Positions 1 to 6,483 of a stretch of 6,483 bases of DNA are shown one piece after another. The notes beneath the pieces were generated by a model. It was not told the DNA's origin. It searched no databases and saw nothing but the letters and a program-made list of their open reading frames with translations. The translations under genes and the position numbers were made by a program. The DNA comes from Pseudomonas sp. (GTDB lineage: Bacteria > Pseudomonadota > Gammaproteobacteria > Pseudomonadales > Pseudomonadaceae), in contig DNMQ01000186.1 of NCBI GenBank assembly GCA_003488145.1, positions 417 to 6,899 of the forward strand. Direction: 5' to 3'. Each line of letters begins with the position of its first letter. Position 1 is the stretch's first letter.

Positions 1-3000
1 CAGCGCTTCATGGCCCTGCTCGACGTCGTCGAAGAAGCGCTCGCTAACAGCCAGTCGCCCCTCCTCAACCACCGCGTACAAACGCAGCAGCACCTGGCAC
101 AACGCCTCCATCTGCGGCAGGTCGGCCATCTTCGCGCCCTGTCCGAGCGTGGTCAGCTCCTGCAGCAGAGCGGAGAGTTCCTGACGCTCGGCAGGATGCT
201 CGCGCCAGCTGCGCAGCAAATCTTCGGCATCCAGCAGGATGTCCATGCCTTCAGAGAGGAACAGCGCGATCACGCTCGGATCGCGGGCCTCACCAGCATC
301 GTTATGCTGGCGGGCGCCGGCTTCGACCAGTCTGGCCTGATGCAGGGCGTGCACCTTGGCCAGGAAACCCGGGGCGCCTTCTATCGGCGCCAACGGTTCG
401 TGATCGAGATTGGCCAGCCCCTGGCGTAACAACAGCTCGGCCTCATGCAGCAGCTCGGCTTCGGCCAGATCCATCTGGATCAGGTTGGTCTTGAATTCCT
501 TGACCATCTTCTCCAGGGGCGTTGCGATTTCCGCCACCGGCAGGATGCCGGCCATGTGCGCACTGCCCTTGAGCGTGTGCAAGGCACGTTGCAGTGCATC
601 GGTCACCGGCTGCGGCAGGCGCTGGGCGCAATCGGCGAGAAAACTGACCAGCGTGGTCAGATGCGATTCGGCTTCGTTGCGAAAAATTTCCAGCAACTGG
701 GGGTCCAGTGCGTCGTCATCGTCTTGCGGCGCCGCGGACGGGGCAGGCTCGTCCGCAATCGCAGCAGGCGTCTCGGCAGGCTGCGAAAGTACCACTGACT
801 GCCCCTTGGCCAGGGCATGCGCTGCTGCCGCAAGGTGATCGACGTCATCACGCTGGCGCTGGGCCTTGGCCGCGAACTCATCGACGAGGGCTGGCATGAG
901 TGCAACGACATCGTTAACGACCTGCCTCACCGCGTCGGTCGGCTGGATGCTGCGATCGAGAACACGATTGAGCAGATTCTCGATGGACCACGCCAACTCG
1001 CCGATGACCAGTGCACGCACCATCCGCCCACTGCCCTTGAGCGTGTGGAATGCACGTCGCACTTCGCCCAGGGCATCCTTGTTGTCACTGTCGGCAAGCC
1101 AGAGTGGCAACTGCTCGCCAATCGCCTCCAGAACTTCTGCCGCTTCCTCGATGAAGACTTCCAGCAGGTCCTCGTCGACCGCTTCTTCGTCGGCAGGAGG
1201 TGGCAGGAGGCTAGGCGGTACATCCTGAGCAGGCGGGTTGATGGCTGCGACCGGCGCCGCCATGACTTCCTCAAGGCTGAGTACAGGCTCGACTTCCACC
1301 TGCAGGCTTTCAGGTTCGGAATAATCTGGCAGGCTCACTTCCGGAAGATCGAGCTCGGCGACCTGCGCATCGCTCCACTCGCCCAGGTCCGACTCATCTT
1401 CAAGTGAGTCTGGAGGCGTTTCGGGCGCCGGCATCTCTTCTGGCAGGTTGAAAATGATTTCTTCATCGCCGGACAGGTCTTCCAGCGTCCACTCGCTTTC
1501 CTCGGCCTCCGCCGCGATCTCCGCATCACGGCTCTCGAGTGGCGCTTGCGCCTCGCTTAAGAAATCAGGGTCCATCGGTGCCGGAGATTCTTCCTGGTCG
1601 ACCGCAACGGAGTCGAACGCTTCCAGACTTGCGTCCGGCTCCTCAGGCAGCACTTCGATCTCGTCCAGCGGATCGGCGAATTCGTTCTCGAGCGCCGCGA
1701 CCTTCATCGGTGCATTTGCATGTCCCAGCGAGTAGCCGAGGTTCTGCAGGCTTTCTTCGGCCACATCCAGAATCAGATCGCCCTGGGTGCCGCAATCCTC
1801 GGACAGTCGCTCGAGGTAATACTCGACGCTGGTGATCGCGTCAGCCAGGGTATCCAGGCTCTGCCAGTCCGGCACAGCCTGTCGCGCCAGAAGCTGATCC
1901 TGGATGTAGCCATTGCAGGCTTGCAGCAGGGCCGCAGCACGCTCCAGGGGAATCATCGCCAGACCGCCGCGAACCTGAGTGAGCAGATCCGGCACCCGGG
2001 CCAGATGCTCGTGGTTCCATTGCGAGGCAATGAATTCGATGATTGCATCCTTGGCCTGCTCCAGCCCGTTACGCGCTTCGCGAATGACTAACTGGTGAAT
2101 CTGGGCAACATCGGTGGTCGGCAGGTGGCTTGCTTCGCTGCGCTCCTCCGCGGGACCGCCGACCATGCCGGCCAGCGTGGCCTCGACATAGAGCAACGCA
2201 CCGGCGATATCCATAAGGATGGCGTCGTCGGGCGCCTGCTGCCCCTGCGCTACGGACTGGACGAGGACGATCTGATCGAGAATGATCTTGCGCGGTTGAG
2301 CGAAGCCGAGCACTGCCAAGGTATCGGCGATCTGCTTGAGCGGGACCTCGAGGCTGGACAGCTCGGCAATGACCTTGCGATCGCTGCGCACGAACAGGTC
2401 CAGGCTGTCCTTAACCCGCACCAGCTCTTCACAAAGGGCAGCGACCACCGAGCGCATCGCGCCACGGTCGGGGCCAGCCAGCTGAGCACGCTCCTGATCG
2501 ACCACGGCGCTGTCTGGCAGCGCTTCGTCGAGGCGGTAAAGCTGCTTTAACGCCTGGATACGGGGCGTCTGCCCCGGCGCCTTGGCGACGTAGAAGAGCA
2601 GGTTCTTGATCAGCTCATCGGGCGCCGCCTGATTTAGGCCATCAGCGCCTTCCTCGACCAACCGCTTGAGCTGCTTGTCTACCTGTCGCAACAAGGTGCG
2701 GACGGAGGTGCCGTTGCTCACGCCGCCACTGGCCAGGCCCTCGACCATGCCCGAGGCGATCTGCCATAGCGCCGCCAGTGGCGCATCCTTGCAGAGCATT
2801 TCCAGTCGGGCGAATACCCGCGCCATGTAGCCGAGATTGGTCGGCAGGTCCTGGTTGCGAATCACCCCAACCAGCGCAACCTGCAGCATCTGGCGCAGCT
2901 TGCGCAGCAGGGCCGGCAGCTCGTTGGTACGCAGACGCTCGACCGACTCCTGGGAAAGCGCCGGCGTGCGTCCGGATAGGTCGGGTGAAAATAGGCTGGT

Positions 3001-3405
3001 TTCAGAAAGCAGCTTTTCACCGCGAGCGGCGCGCAGGTCGTTAAGCAGCGGCAGCACCACCATCGGCAGGTCGCGGCGCGCACTCTGAATGCGGTCCAGA
3101 TAGGCAGGCAGCTGCAGGATGGCCTGCATCATCACCTCGAGCGCCTCGCCCTGATTGGCCACCCGCTCGTCGAGCAGGGCCCGCGCCAGCTGCTCCATTT
3201 CCTCGGCGAGCAATGCTGCGCCGAAGAACTCCACCATCTGCAGAGTGCCGTGGACCTGATGCACATAGGTCAGGCAAAAGCGCATCCGGGTCGAGTCCTG
3301 TGGGTTCTCGACGAACGCCTCCAGAGCCTGACGCGCCTGCTTAAGCGTTTCGGCAATCTCGCCTTTCACCCACTCCAGGGCGACATAATCATGCCGATCA
3401 CCCAT
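1..3405 (-). CDS. chpA: ChpA, chemotaxis-type hybrid histidine kinase with multiple phosphotransfer domains (N-terminal 1135 residues, cut by window edge)
   Basis: This is the CheA-like kinase of the Pil-Chp system, a cytoplasmic phosphorelay hub between the PilJ receptor and the PilG/PilH regulators. The frame is open without interruption from 3405 to base 1 and continues past the edge. The P. aeruginosa protein is about 2470 residues, so a little under half is present. Residues 1 to about 570 form the FimL-like region, with an HPt-like H49-x-x-H52-G site and a later T476-Q-V-R-G site. Residues about 572-743 are an acidic, proline-rich linker. Canonical HPt domains follow: about 744-850 with H787 in HTLKGSGRM, and about 898-1010 with H943 in HTLKGSAHM. 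From about 1040 a further HPt-like module has T1085 where histidine is expected. Kinase, CheW and receiver domains are outside the window. Start: ATG at 3405 gives MGDRHDYVALEWVKGEI, which matches my memory of P. aeruginosa ChpA, and follows GGAG by five bases. An alternative in-frame ATG at 3420 overlaps the pilK stop and would add five residues. Family call very sure; start fairly sure. Confidence 0.96.
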   Translation of the reverse strand, partial: MGDRHDYVALEWVKGEIAETLKQARQALEAFVENPQDSTRMRFCLTYVHQVHGTLQMVEFFGAALLAEEMEQLARALLDERVANQGEALEVMMQAILQLPAYLDRIQSARRDLPMVVLPLLNDLRAARGEKLLSETSLFSPDLSGRTPALSQESVERLRTNELPALLRKLRQMLQVALVGVIRNQDLPTNLGYMARVFARLEMLCKDAPLAALWQIASGMVEGLASGGVSNGTSVRTLLRQVDKQLKRLVEEGADGLNQAAPDELIKNLLFYVAKAPGQTPRIQALKQLYRLDEALPDSAVVDQERAQLAGPDRGAMRSVVAALCEELVRVKDSLDLFVRSDRKVIAELSSLEVPLKQIADTLAVLGFAQPRKIILDQIVLVQSVAQGQQAPDDAILMDIAGALLYVEATLAGMVGGPAEERSEASHLPTTDVAQIHQLVIREARNGLEQAKDAIIEFIASQWNHEHLARVPDLLTQVRGGLAMIPLERAAALLQACNGYIQDQLLARQAVPDWQSLDTLADAITSVEYYLERLSEDCGTQGDLILDVAEESLQNLGYSLGHANAPMKVAALENEFADPLDEIEVLPEEPDASLEAFDSVAVDQEESPAPMDPDFLSEAQAPLESRDAEIAAEAEESEWTLEDLSGDEEIIFNLPEEMPAPETPPDSLEDESDLGEWSDAQVAELDLPEVSLPDYSEPESLQVEVEPVLSLEEVMAAPVAAINPPAQDVPPSLLPPPADEEAVDEDLLEVFIEEAAEVLEAIGEQLPLWLADSDNKDALGEVRRAFHTLKGSGRMVRALVIGELAWSIENLLNRVLDRSIQPTDAVRQVVNDVVALMPALVDEFAAKAQRQRDDVDHLAAAAHALAKGQSVVLSQPAETPAAIADEPAPSAAPQDDDDALDPQLLEIFRNEAESHLTTLVSFLADCAQRLPQPVTDALQRALHTLKGSAHMAGILPVAEIATPLEKMVKEFKTNLIQMDLAEAELLHEAELLLRQGLANLDHEPLAPIEGAPGFLAKVHALHQARLVEAGARQHNDAGEARDPSVIALFLSEGMDILLDAEDLLRSWREHPAERQELSALLQELTTLGQGAKMADLPQMEALCQVLLRLYAVVEEGRLAVSERFFDDVEQGHEAL
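561..579. repeat. 19-base direct repeat, copy 1, encoding the H943 phosphotransfer motif
   Basis: The plus-strand sequence CACTGCCCTTGAGCGTGTG is identical to that at 1029-1047. On the minus strand both encode HTLKGS plus part of the next codon, the phosphorylated-histidine motif of successive HPt domains in chpA. The copies are 468 bases (156 codons) apart. The repeat reflects duplicated HPt modules under strong constraint, or occasional gene conversion, rather than a mobile element. Confidence 0.75.
1029..1047. repeat. 19-base direct repeat, copy 2, encoding the H787 phosphotransfer motif
   Basis: This is the second identical copy of the 561-579 repeat, encoding the histidine motif of the upstream HPt domain (H787). 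Similarity continues imperfectly into the bases that encode the residues just before the histidine (RAFHTLKG here, RALHTLKG in the other copy). Confidence 0.75.
1177..1692 (-). other. Acidic, proline-rich linker of ChpA (about residues 572-743)
   Basis: This segment of the chpA reading frame is rich in Glu, Asp, Pro, Ser and Ala, and lacks the hydrophobic periodicity of the helical bundles on either side. It separates the FimL-like N-terminal region from the first canonical HPt domain and is probably a flexible tether. Boundaries are approximate and were set by eye from composition. Confidence 0.65.
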
Positions 3406-3410
3406 AGCGA

Positions 3411-3414
3411 CTCC
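3411..3414 (-). promoter_or_regulatory. Ribosome binding site deciding the chpA start
   Basis: GGAG on the minus strand lies five bases before ATG 3405 and directly after the pilK stop codon. It favours this start over the ATG at 3420, which overlaps the pilK stop as ATGA and has only a weak GGAA about seven bases upstream. The arrangement suggests that ribosomes finishing pilK can reinitiate on chpA. Confidence 0.65.
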
Positions 3415-3416
3415 GC

Positions 3417-4283
3417 TCATAAACTTTTCCGGGTAAAAGCCAGAACCTGATCGTTGGCCACCGGAAGCAAGCCCGGATGCTGCCAACCGACCACTTCACC
3501 TACACCGATCACCAACAATCCCCCCGGAGCCAGGCAATCTGCCAGGCGATTGAGGATTTCTCGGCGACGCCAGCGGCGGAAATAGATCAGCAGGTTCTGA
3601 CAGAAAATAACGTCCATGCTGGAAACGGGCGAGTTCGCCAGTTCCAGCACATTGAGCCTTGCAAAGCACACACGTGCGGCCAGGCCGGGAATCACTTGAA
3701 AACGATCATCGGATAGCGACAGGAAATAACGCTCACGCAACGCCGGTTCGACCTGCTCCAGCTTGCGCGCGCTGTAGACCGCTGTTCGGGACTTGGCCAG
3801 CGCGCTCAGACTGATATCCGTACCGGTGACCCCGAAGCTGCCGTCGAATTCGCGTCCCGCCAGCACCTCGGCGGTGGCCATGGCTAGCGAGTACGTCTCT
3901 TCGCCACTTGCGCAACCAACGCTCCACAGCGCCAGGGGTCGCTTGATCGACTCCTGCTCCAGACGCTGGCGCAAGTAGGTTTCGAGCAGATCAAAAGAAG
4001 CGGGATGACGGAAGAAACGTGTTTCCTGAACGGTCAGCCTGTCCATGAGGGTCGACCACTCGACAGCACCACGGGGGCCGGAGGTGACCTGCCGATAGTA
4101 GCTGGCATAGTCGGGAGCACCGACCTCGCGCATGCGAGCGCTCAGATTGGTCTGCAGGAAGCTGCGCCTGCGTTCGCTGACGACCATGCCGGAGCGCTCT
4201 TCGAGGAGCGTCTGCCAGTCATGGAATTCCGCCGGCGACATATCGGCCAAGGGCTCCAATGCCCAGTCAAACCTCGGCTGCAT
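3417..4283 (-). CDS. pilK: PilK, CheR-family chemoreceptor methyltransferase
   Basis: This is a predicted cytoplasmic S-adenosylmethionine-dependent methyltransferase that methylates glutamates on a chemoreceptor, presumably PilJ encoded just upstream. With the start chosen here it has 288 residues, close to the roughly 290 of P. aeruginosa PilK. Residues 1 to about 80 are the helical CheR N-terminal domain. TVQETRFFR (84-92) corresponds to the CheR NETxFFR segment. SVGCASGEETYS (121-132) is the SAM-binding glycine motif, GTDIS (154-158) is the acidic motif II, and FCQNLLIYF (227-235) is the CheR FCRNxxIYF signature. No tetratricopeptide extension is present. Start: frames open at ATG 4307 and 4301, but neither has a ribosome site. 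ATG 4283 has GAGGGG six bases upstream, and its product MQPRFDWALEPLADMS aligns with PilK. The stop codon (3419-3417) lies 11 bases before the chosen chpA start, so the two are probably translationally coupled. Function is certain at family level; the exact substrate is inferred from context. Confidence 0.95.
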   Translation of the reverse strand: MQPRFDWALEPLADMSPAEFHDWQTLLEERSGMVVSERRRSFLQTNLSARMREVGAPDYASYYRQVTSGPRGAVEWSTLMDRLTVQETRFFRHPASFDLLETYLRQRLEQESIKRPLALWSVGCASGEETYSLAMATAEVLAGREFDGSFGVTGTDISLSALAKSRTAVYSARKLEQVEPALRERYFLSLSDDRFQVIPGLAARVCFARLNVLELANSPVSSMDVIFCQNLLIYFRRWRRREILNRLADCLAPGGLLVIGVGEVVGWQHPGLLPVANDQVLAFTRKSL

Positions 4284-4289
4284 GCCCTG

Positions 4290-4295
4290 CCCCTC
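4290..4295 (-). promoter_or_regulatory. Ribosome binding site deciding the pilK start
   Basis: GAGGGG on the minus strand lies six bases before ATG 4283. The two other in-frame ATG codons, at 4307 and 4301, lie upstream of this site and have nothing comparable before them. This is the main argument for the 288-residue PilK. Confidence 0.7.
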
Positions 4296-4309
4296 GCGCA
4301 TGATCATCG

Positions 4310-4334
4310 GCGGCAGCCATCAGATGACTGCCGC
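4310..4334 (-). promoter_or_regulatory. Strong intercistronic RNA hairpin between pilJ and pilK
   Basis: On the minus strand, GCGGCAGTCAT and ATGGCTGCCGC form an 11-pair stem closed by a three-base CUG loop. Ten pairs are Watson-Crick and one is a G-U wobble. In a plus-strand RNA that wobble would be a C-A mismatch, so the structure favours the operon transcript. No run of U follows, so it is not a classic intrinsic terminator. It lies 10 bases after the pilJ stop and 14 bases before the pilK ribosome binding site. A role in mRNA stabilisation, processing or differential expression of pilJ against pilK is inference. Confidence 0.7.
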
Positions 4335-4344
4335 ACTGCTCAAG

Positions 4345-6393
4345 TCAGGCCTGATCCGGAGCATCCGGCAGGGTAAAGCCAGAAACGGAATGGCGCATCT
4401 CGTTTGCCATCTTGGCCAAATTACCGATGCTCTTGGCCGTAGCGGTGGTACCCGACGAGGTCTGCGAGGTGATCTCCTGGATCACGTTCATGGTGTTGGA
4501 GATGTGGCCGGCCGAAGAAGCCTGCTGGCGTGCCGCGTTGGAGATGTTCTGGATCAGCGCCGCAAGCGTCTTCGATACCTTCTCGATCTCTTCCAGTGCC
4601 ACACCGGCGTCCTGCGCCAGACGCGCACCGCGCACCACTTCGGAGGTAGTCTGTTCCATCGAGATGACCGCCTCGTTGGTGTCGGTCTGAATGGTCTTTA
4701 CCAGTGCCTCGATCTGCTTGGTCGCCGCGGAGGAGCGTTCAGCCAGGCGCTGTACTTCGTCCGCTACCACGGCGAAGCCGCGGCCTGCGTCGCCCGCCAT
4801 GGATGCCTGGATCGCCGCGTTGAGTGCGAGGATGTTGGTCTGGTCGGCAATGTCGTTAATCAGGCTGACGATGTCACCGATCTCCTGGGACGACTCACCG
4901 AGACGCTTGATCCGCTTGGACGTGTCCTGGATCTGCTCGCGGATGTTGTCCATGCCGGTGATGGTGTTGTGCACCACCTCGTTGCCCTTGTTGGCAATGG
5001 CTACCGAACGTTCTGCTACCGCCGAGGATTCCGCGGCGTTGGCCGATACCTGGTCAATGGAAACCGCCATTTCGTTGATTGCAGCAGAAGCACCGGCAAT
5101 TTCCTGGGCCTGGTGTTCGGAGGCCTCGGCGAGGTGCATTGCAGTCGCCTGGGTTTCCTGCGCAGCGCCCGATACCTGAACAGCGGTCTGGTTGATGGTG
5201 GCTACCAGTTCGCGCAGCTGGTCGATGGAGTAGTTGATCGAGTCGGCAATCGCACCGGTGAAGTCTTCGGTAACGGTCGCGGCCACCGTCAGGTCACCGT
5301 CTGCGAGGTCGCCGATTTCATCGAGCAGTCGCAGAATCGCAGCCTGGTTACGCTCGTTCTTCTCAGCGGTTTCGCTCAGGCGGCGGCGTGCTTCCTGAAC
5401 CATTACCAGACCAATCAGGATGATCGAGGCCAGCGCAATGGCGCCCAGCACGTAACCGAGGATGGTGTTGAGATAACGGGCATCGGCGCGGCTCTGCAGG
5501 CCTTGCGACAGCGCGGAGGTCTTGTCGAGCAGGGTCTGCGAGACCTCGAAGATGCTGTTAGCCGACTCGCGCACCTGGAACAGTTCAGGCGACGTTTCGA
5601 GAATTTCGTCCACCGATCCGGACACGAACTGGAAGAGCTCAGCGATCTCCGAGAGACGATCCAGCGCCTCTTCGTCGGCCACCGCAGTGATGCCCATGGC
5701 GACGTTGCCTTCGATCATCGCATTCAAGACTCGACCGAACAGACTGGCATCACGACCGAACATATCGGCCGCCTGTACCGAGTCCTGGTCACCGGACAGC
5801 ACCTTGTTTACCGAACCGAGGATACGCTCGGCCAGCAGCGACTGGCGCTGGGCAACCGAAACCTGGGCTGCTGGCGCACCACTTTCCAGCAGGATGTCGA
5901 CGACCTCCTCGTACTCGACCTGGAGCTGAGGAATGGTTTCGGCGAGGGTGCTGGCTACCTGGTGGAGCGACAGGACAGTCTGCTCACTGGCCAGGATGGC
6001 GTCGGTATCGCGACGCAGCGTGTTCCAGTCCTGCTCCACCGCGTTGACTTCATCGCGCAACGATTCGGGAACCGCCGGCAGACCGATGTCCTCGTTTCCT
6101 TGCGAGAGATAGGCCCAGCGCTGGTTGAACTCGTTCCGGGCCTGCTTCAGAGACGCGAACGCCTCCTGCGTGCCGGTCGCCGCTTCCACGGCATCCTTGG
6201 CGATCTGCTGGGACAGTACGCGCAGCTCTCCTGCGTGAGCGATGTATTCGTTATCGTGATCGGCCTGAGTGTTGACGTACGCGAAGTTCGCGAACAGCAG
6301 CACGATCGATACGATCAGCACAATAAACAAACCGGTGGTCAGCGTATTGCTGCGCACCCCGCTCAACAAAGCATTAGCATTCATTTTGATCAT
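4345..6393 (-). CDS. pilJ: PilJ, type IV pilus methyl-accepting chemotaxis protein
   Basis: This inner-membrane chemoreceptor is the input of the Pil-Chp pathway. In P. aeruginosa it localises to the poles and is reported to interact with the pilin PilA. The 682-residue product equals the P. aeruginosa length. Order: cytoplasmic N-terminus; membrane segment 1 about 18-40 ([20 protein letters not shown]); helical periplasmic PilJ-type sensor about 41-307; membrane segment 2 about 311-332 ([20 protein letters not shown]); HAMP region about 333-398; then the long MCP signalling coiled coil. The hairpin tip at 515-554 is recognisable from [14 protein letters not shown] and [18 protein letters not shown]. 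Candidate methylation pairs are Q412/E413 and Q430/E431 (inference). The protein ends in LPDAPDQA and lacks a CheR-docking NWETF-type pentapeptide. Start: ATG 6393 gives [10 protein letters not shown], which aligns with the P. aeruginosa N-terminus. An upstream in-frame ATG at 6429 would add a glycine-rich 12-residue extension ([12 protein letters not shown]) of no visible function. The ribosome site at 6393 is only G-rich, not a clear GGAGG. Confidence 0.97.
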   Translation of the reverse strand: MIKMNANALLSGVRSNTLTTGLFIVLIVSIVLLFANFAYVNTQADHDNEYIAHAGELRVLSQQIAKDAVEAATGTQEAFASLKQARNEFNQRWAYLSQGNEDIGLPAVPESLRDEVNAVEQDWNTLRRDTDAILASEQTVLSLHQVASTLAETIPQLQVEYEEVVDILLESGAPAAQVSVAQRQSLLAERILGSVNKVLSGDQDSVQAADMFGRDASLFGRVLNAMIEGNVAMGITAVADEEALDRLSEIAELFQFVSGSVDEILETSPELFQVRESANSIFEVSQTLLDKTSALSQGLQSRADARYLNTILGYVLGAIALASIILIGLVMVQEARRRLSETAEKNERNQAAILRLLDEIGDLADGDLTVAATVTEDFTGAIADSINYSIDQLRELVATINQTAVQVSGAAQETQATAMHLAEASEHQAQEIAGASAAINEMAVSIDQVSANAAESSAVAERSVAIANKGNEVVHNTITGMDNIREQIQDTSKRIKRLGESSQEIGDIVSLINDIADQTNILALNAAIQASMAGDAGRGFAVVADEVQRLAERSSAATKQIEALVKTIQTDTNEAVISMEQTTSEVVRGARLAQDAGVALEEIEKVSKTLAALIQNISNAARQQASSAGHISNTMNVIQEITSQTSSGTTATAKSIGNLAKMANEMRHSVSGFTLPDAPDQA

Positions 6394-6483
6394 TATCCGG
6401 CCCCCGCCTGGACCCCCGTTCGCCTCCATCCAAGAACCAAAAGGCCGACCTCGGTCGACCCACCTACCAACTAAAAAGCTACC
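6394..6483 (-). other. 5' leader of pilJ, probable pilI-pilJ intergenic region
   Basis: This stretch has no convincing coding sequence. The minus strand carries TAG triplets at 6481-6479, 6473-6471 and 6466-6464, one of which could be the stop of an upstream gene. In P. aeruginosa that gene is pilI, but too little is present to prove it. I see no clear sigma-70 -35/-10 pair or sigma-54 -24/-12 element, so pilJ is probably read from an upstream promoter. A GGAGG at 6427-6423 is 29 bases from the chosen start, too far to act on it directly. Confidence 0.5.
6439..6460 (-). terminator. Terminator-like hairpin in the leader of pilJ
   Basis: The minus strand reads GGTCGACC, GA, GGTCGGCC, then TTTT. 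The arms pair over eight positions, including one G-U wobble. The two-base loop means the innermost pair probably opens to give a four-base loop. The U-tract is short (four) and then interrupted by GG before more U-rich sequence. It sits about 46 bases upstream of the pilJ start, probably just after pilI. It could be a partial terminator or attenuator that lowers read-through from the pilGHI side, or it may only be an mRNA structure. Strength was not computed. Confidence 0.45.

Noticed and set aside
10..2550. Several plus-strand frames of 95-196 codons (for example 817-1407, 1720-2091 and 2095-2550) opposite chpA
   Set aside because: They lie antisense to the continuous chpA frame, overlap one another, and have no recognisable domains or convincing ribosome sites.
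3406..3420. ATG at 3420 overlapping the pilK stop as the chpA start
   Set aside because: Possible, but ATG 3405 has the better placed GGAG and begins where the known family sequence begins.
6394..6429. Upstream ATG at 6429 as the pilJ start, adding [12 protein letters not shown]
   Set aside because: The extension precedes a start that matches the family N-terminus and 682-residue length, and the ATG at 6429 has no good ribosome site before it.
4132..6474. A 780-codon plus-strand open frame opposite pilJ and the start of pilK
   Set aside because: It is exactly antisense to the certain pilJ gene, its translation resembles no family I know, and it is rich in Arg, Gly, His and Leu as expected for reverse frames of GC-rich Pseudomonas genes.
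1..6483. A novel defence system, mobile element or unknown gene cluster
   Set aside because: Every long stretch is explained by pilJ, pilK and chpA in conserved order. There are no transposase, integrase, CRISPR or tRNA signs and no visible shift in base composition.

Overview
The window is a stretch of a Pseudomonas-type Pil-Chp chemosensory operon, which controls type IV pilus twitching motility and, in Pseudomonas aeruginosa, surface sensing and cAMP signalling. The DNA is GC-rich. The three translated proteins match from memory the P. aeruginosa proteins PilJ, PilK and ChpA, with PilJ close to identical in its signalling domain and divergent elsewhere. This points to Pseudomonas or a close relative such as the stutzeri group, rather than P. 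aeruginosa itself. The genus call is inference from remembered sequences, not from a search.

All genes lie on the minus strand, so transcription runs from high to low coordinates. Positions 6394-6483 are the upstream leader of pilJ, probably just after pilI, and hold a terminator-like hairpin (6439-6460). pilJ (6393-4345) encodes the transmembrane chemoreceptor. A 61-base gap follows, containing a strong hairpin (4310-4334). pilK (4283-3417) encodes the CheR-type receptor methyltransferase. chpA starts 11 bases later at 3405 and runs off the left edge. Its 1135 residues in the window are the N-terminal part of the giant multi-phosphotransfer histidine kinase.

Together, PilJ senses a periplasmic signal and controls ChpA, normally through CheW-like adaptors. 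PilK is the predicted methyltransferase that tunes PilJ. ChpA distributes phosphate through several phosphotransfer domains to response regulators (PilG and PilH in P. aeruginosa). The window holds the FimL-like N-terminus of ChpA, two canonical histidine phosphotransfer sites (H787, H943), a threonine-substituted site (T1085) and a degenerate TxxRG site (T476). The ATPase, CheW and receiver domains lie outside the window.

I see no mobile elements, tRNA or rRNA genes, CRISPR arrays or plus-strand genes. The many other open frames, including a 780-codon plus-strand frame opposite pilJ, are shadows of GC-rich coding DNA. This is an ordinary conserved core locus. The points worth a second look are the two intercistronic RNA hairpins and the non-histidine phosphotransfer sites.
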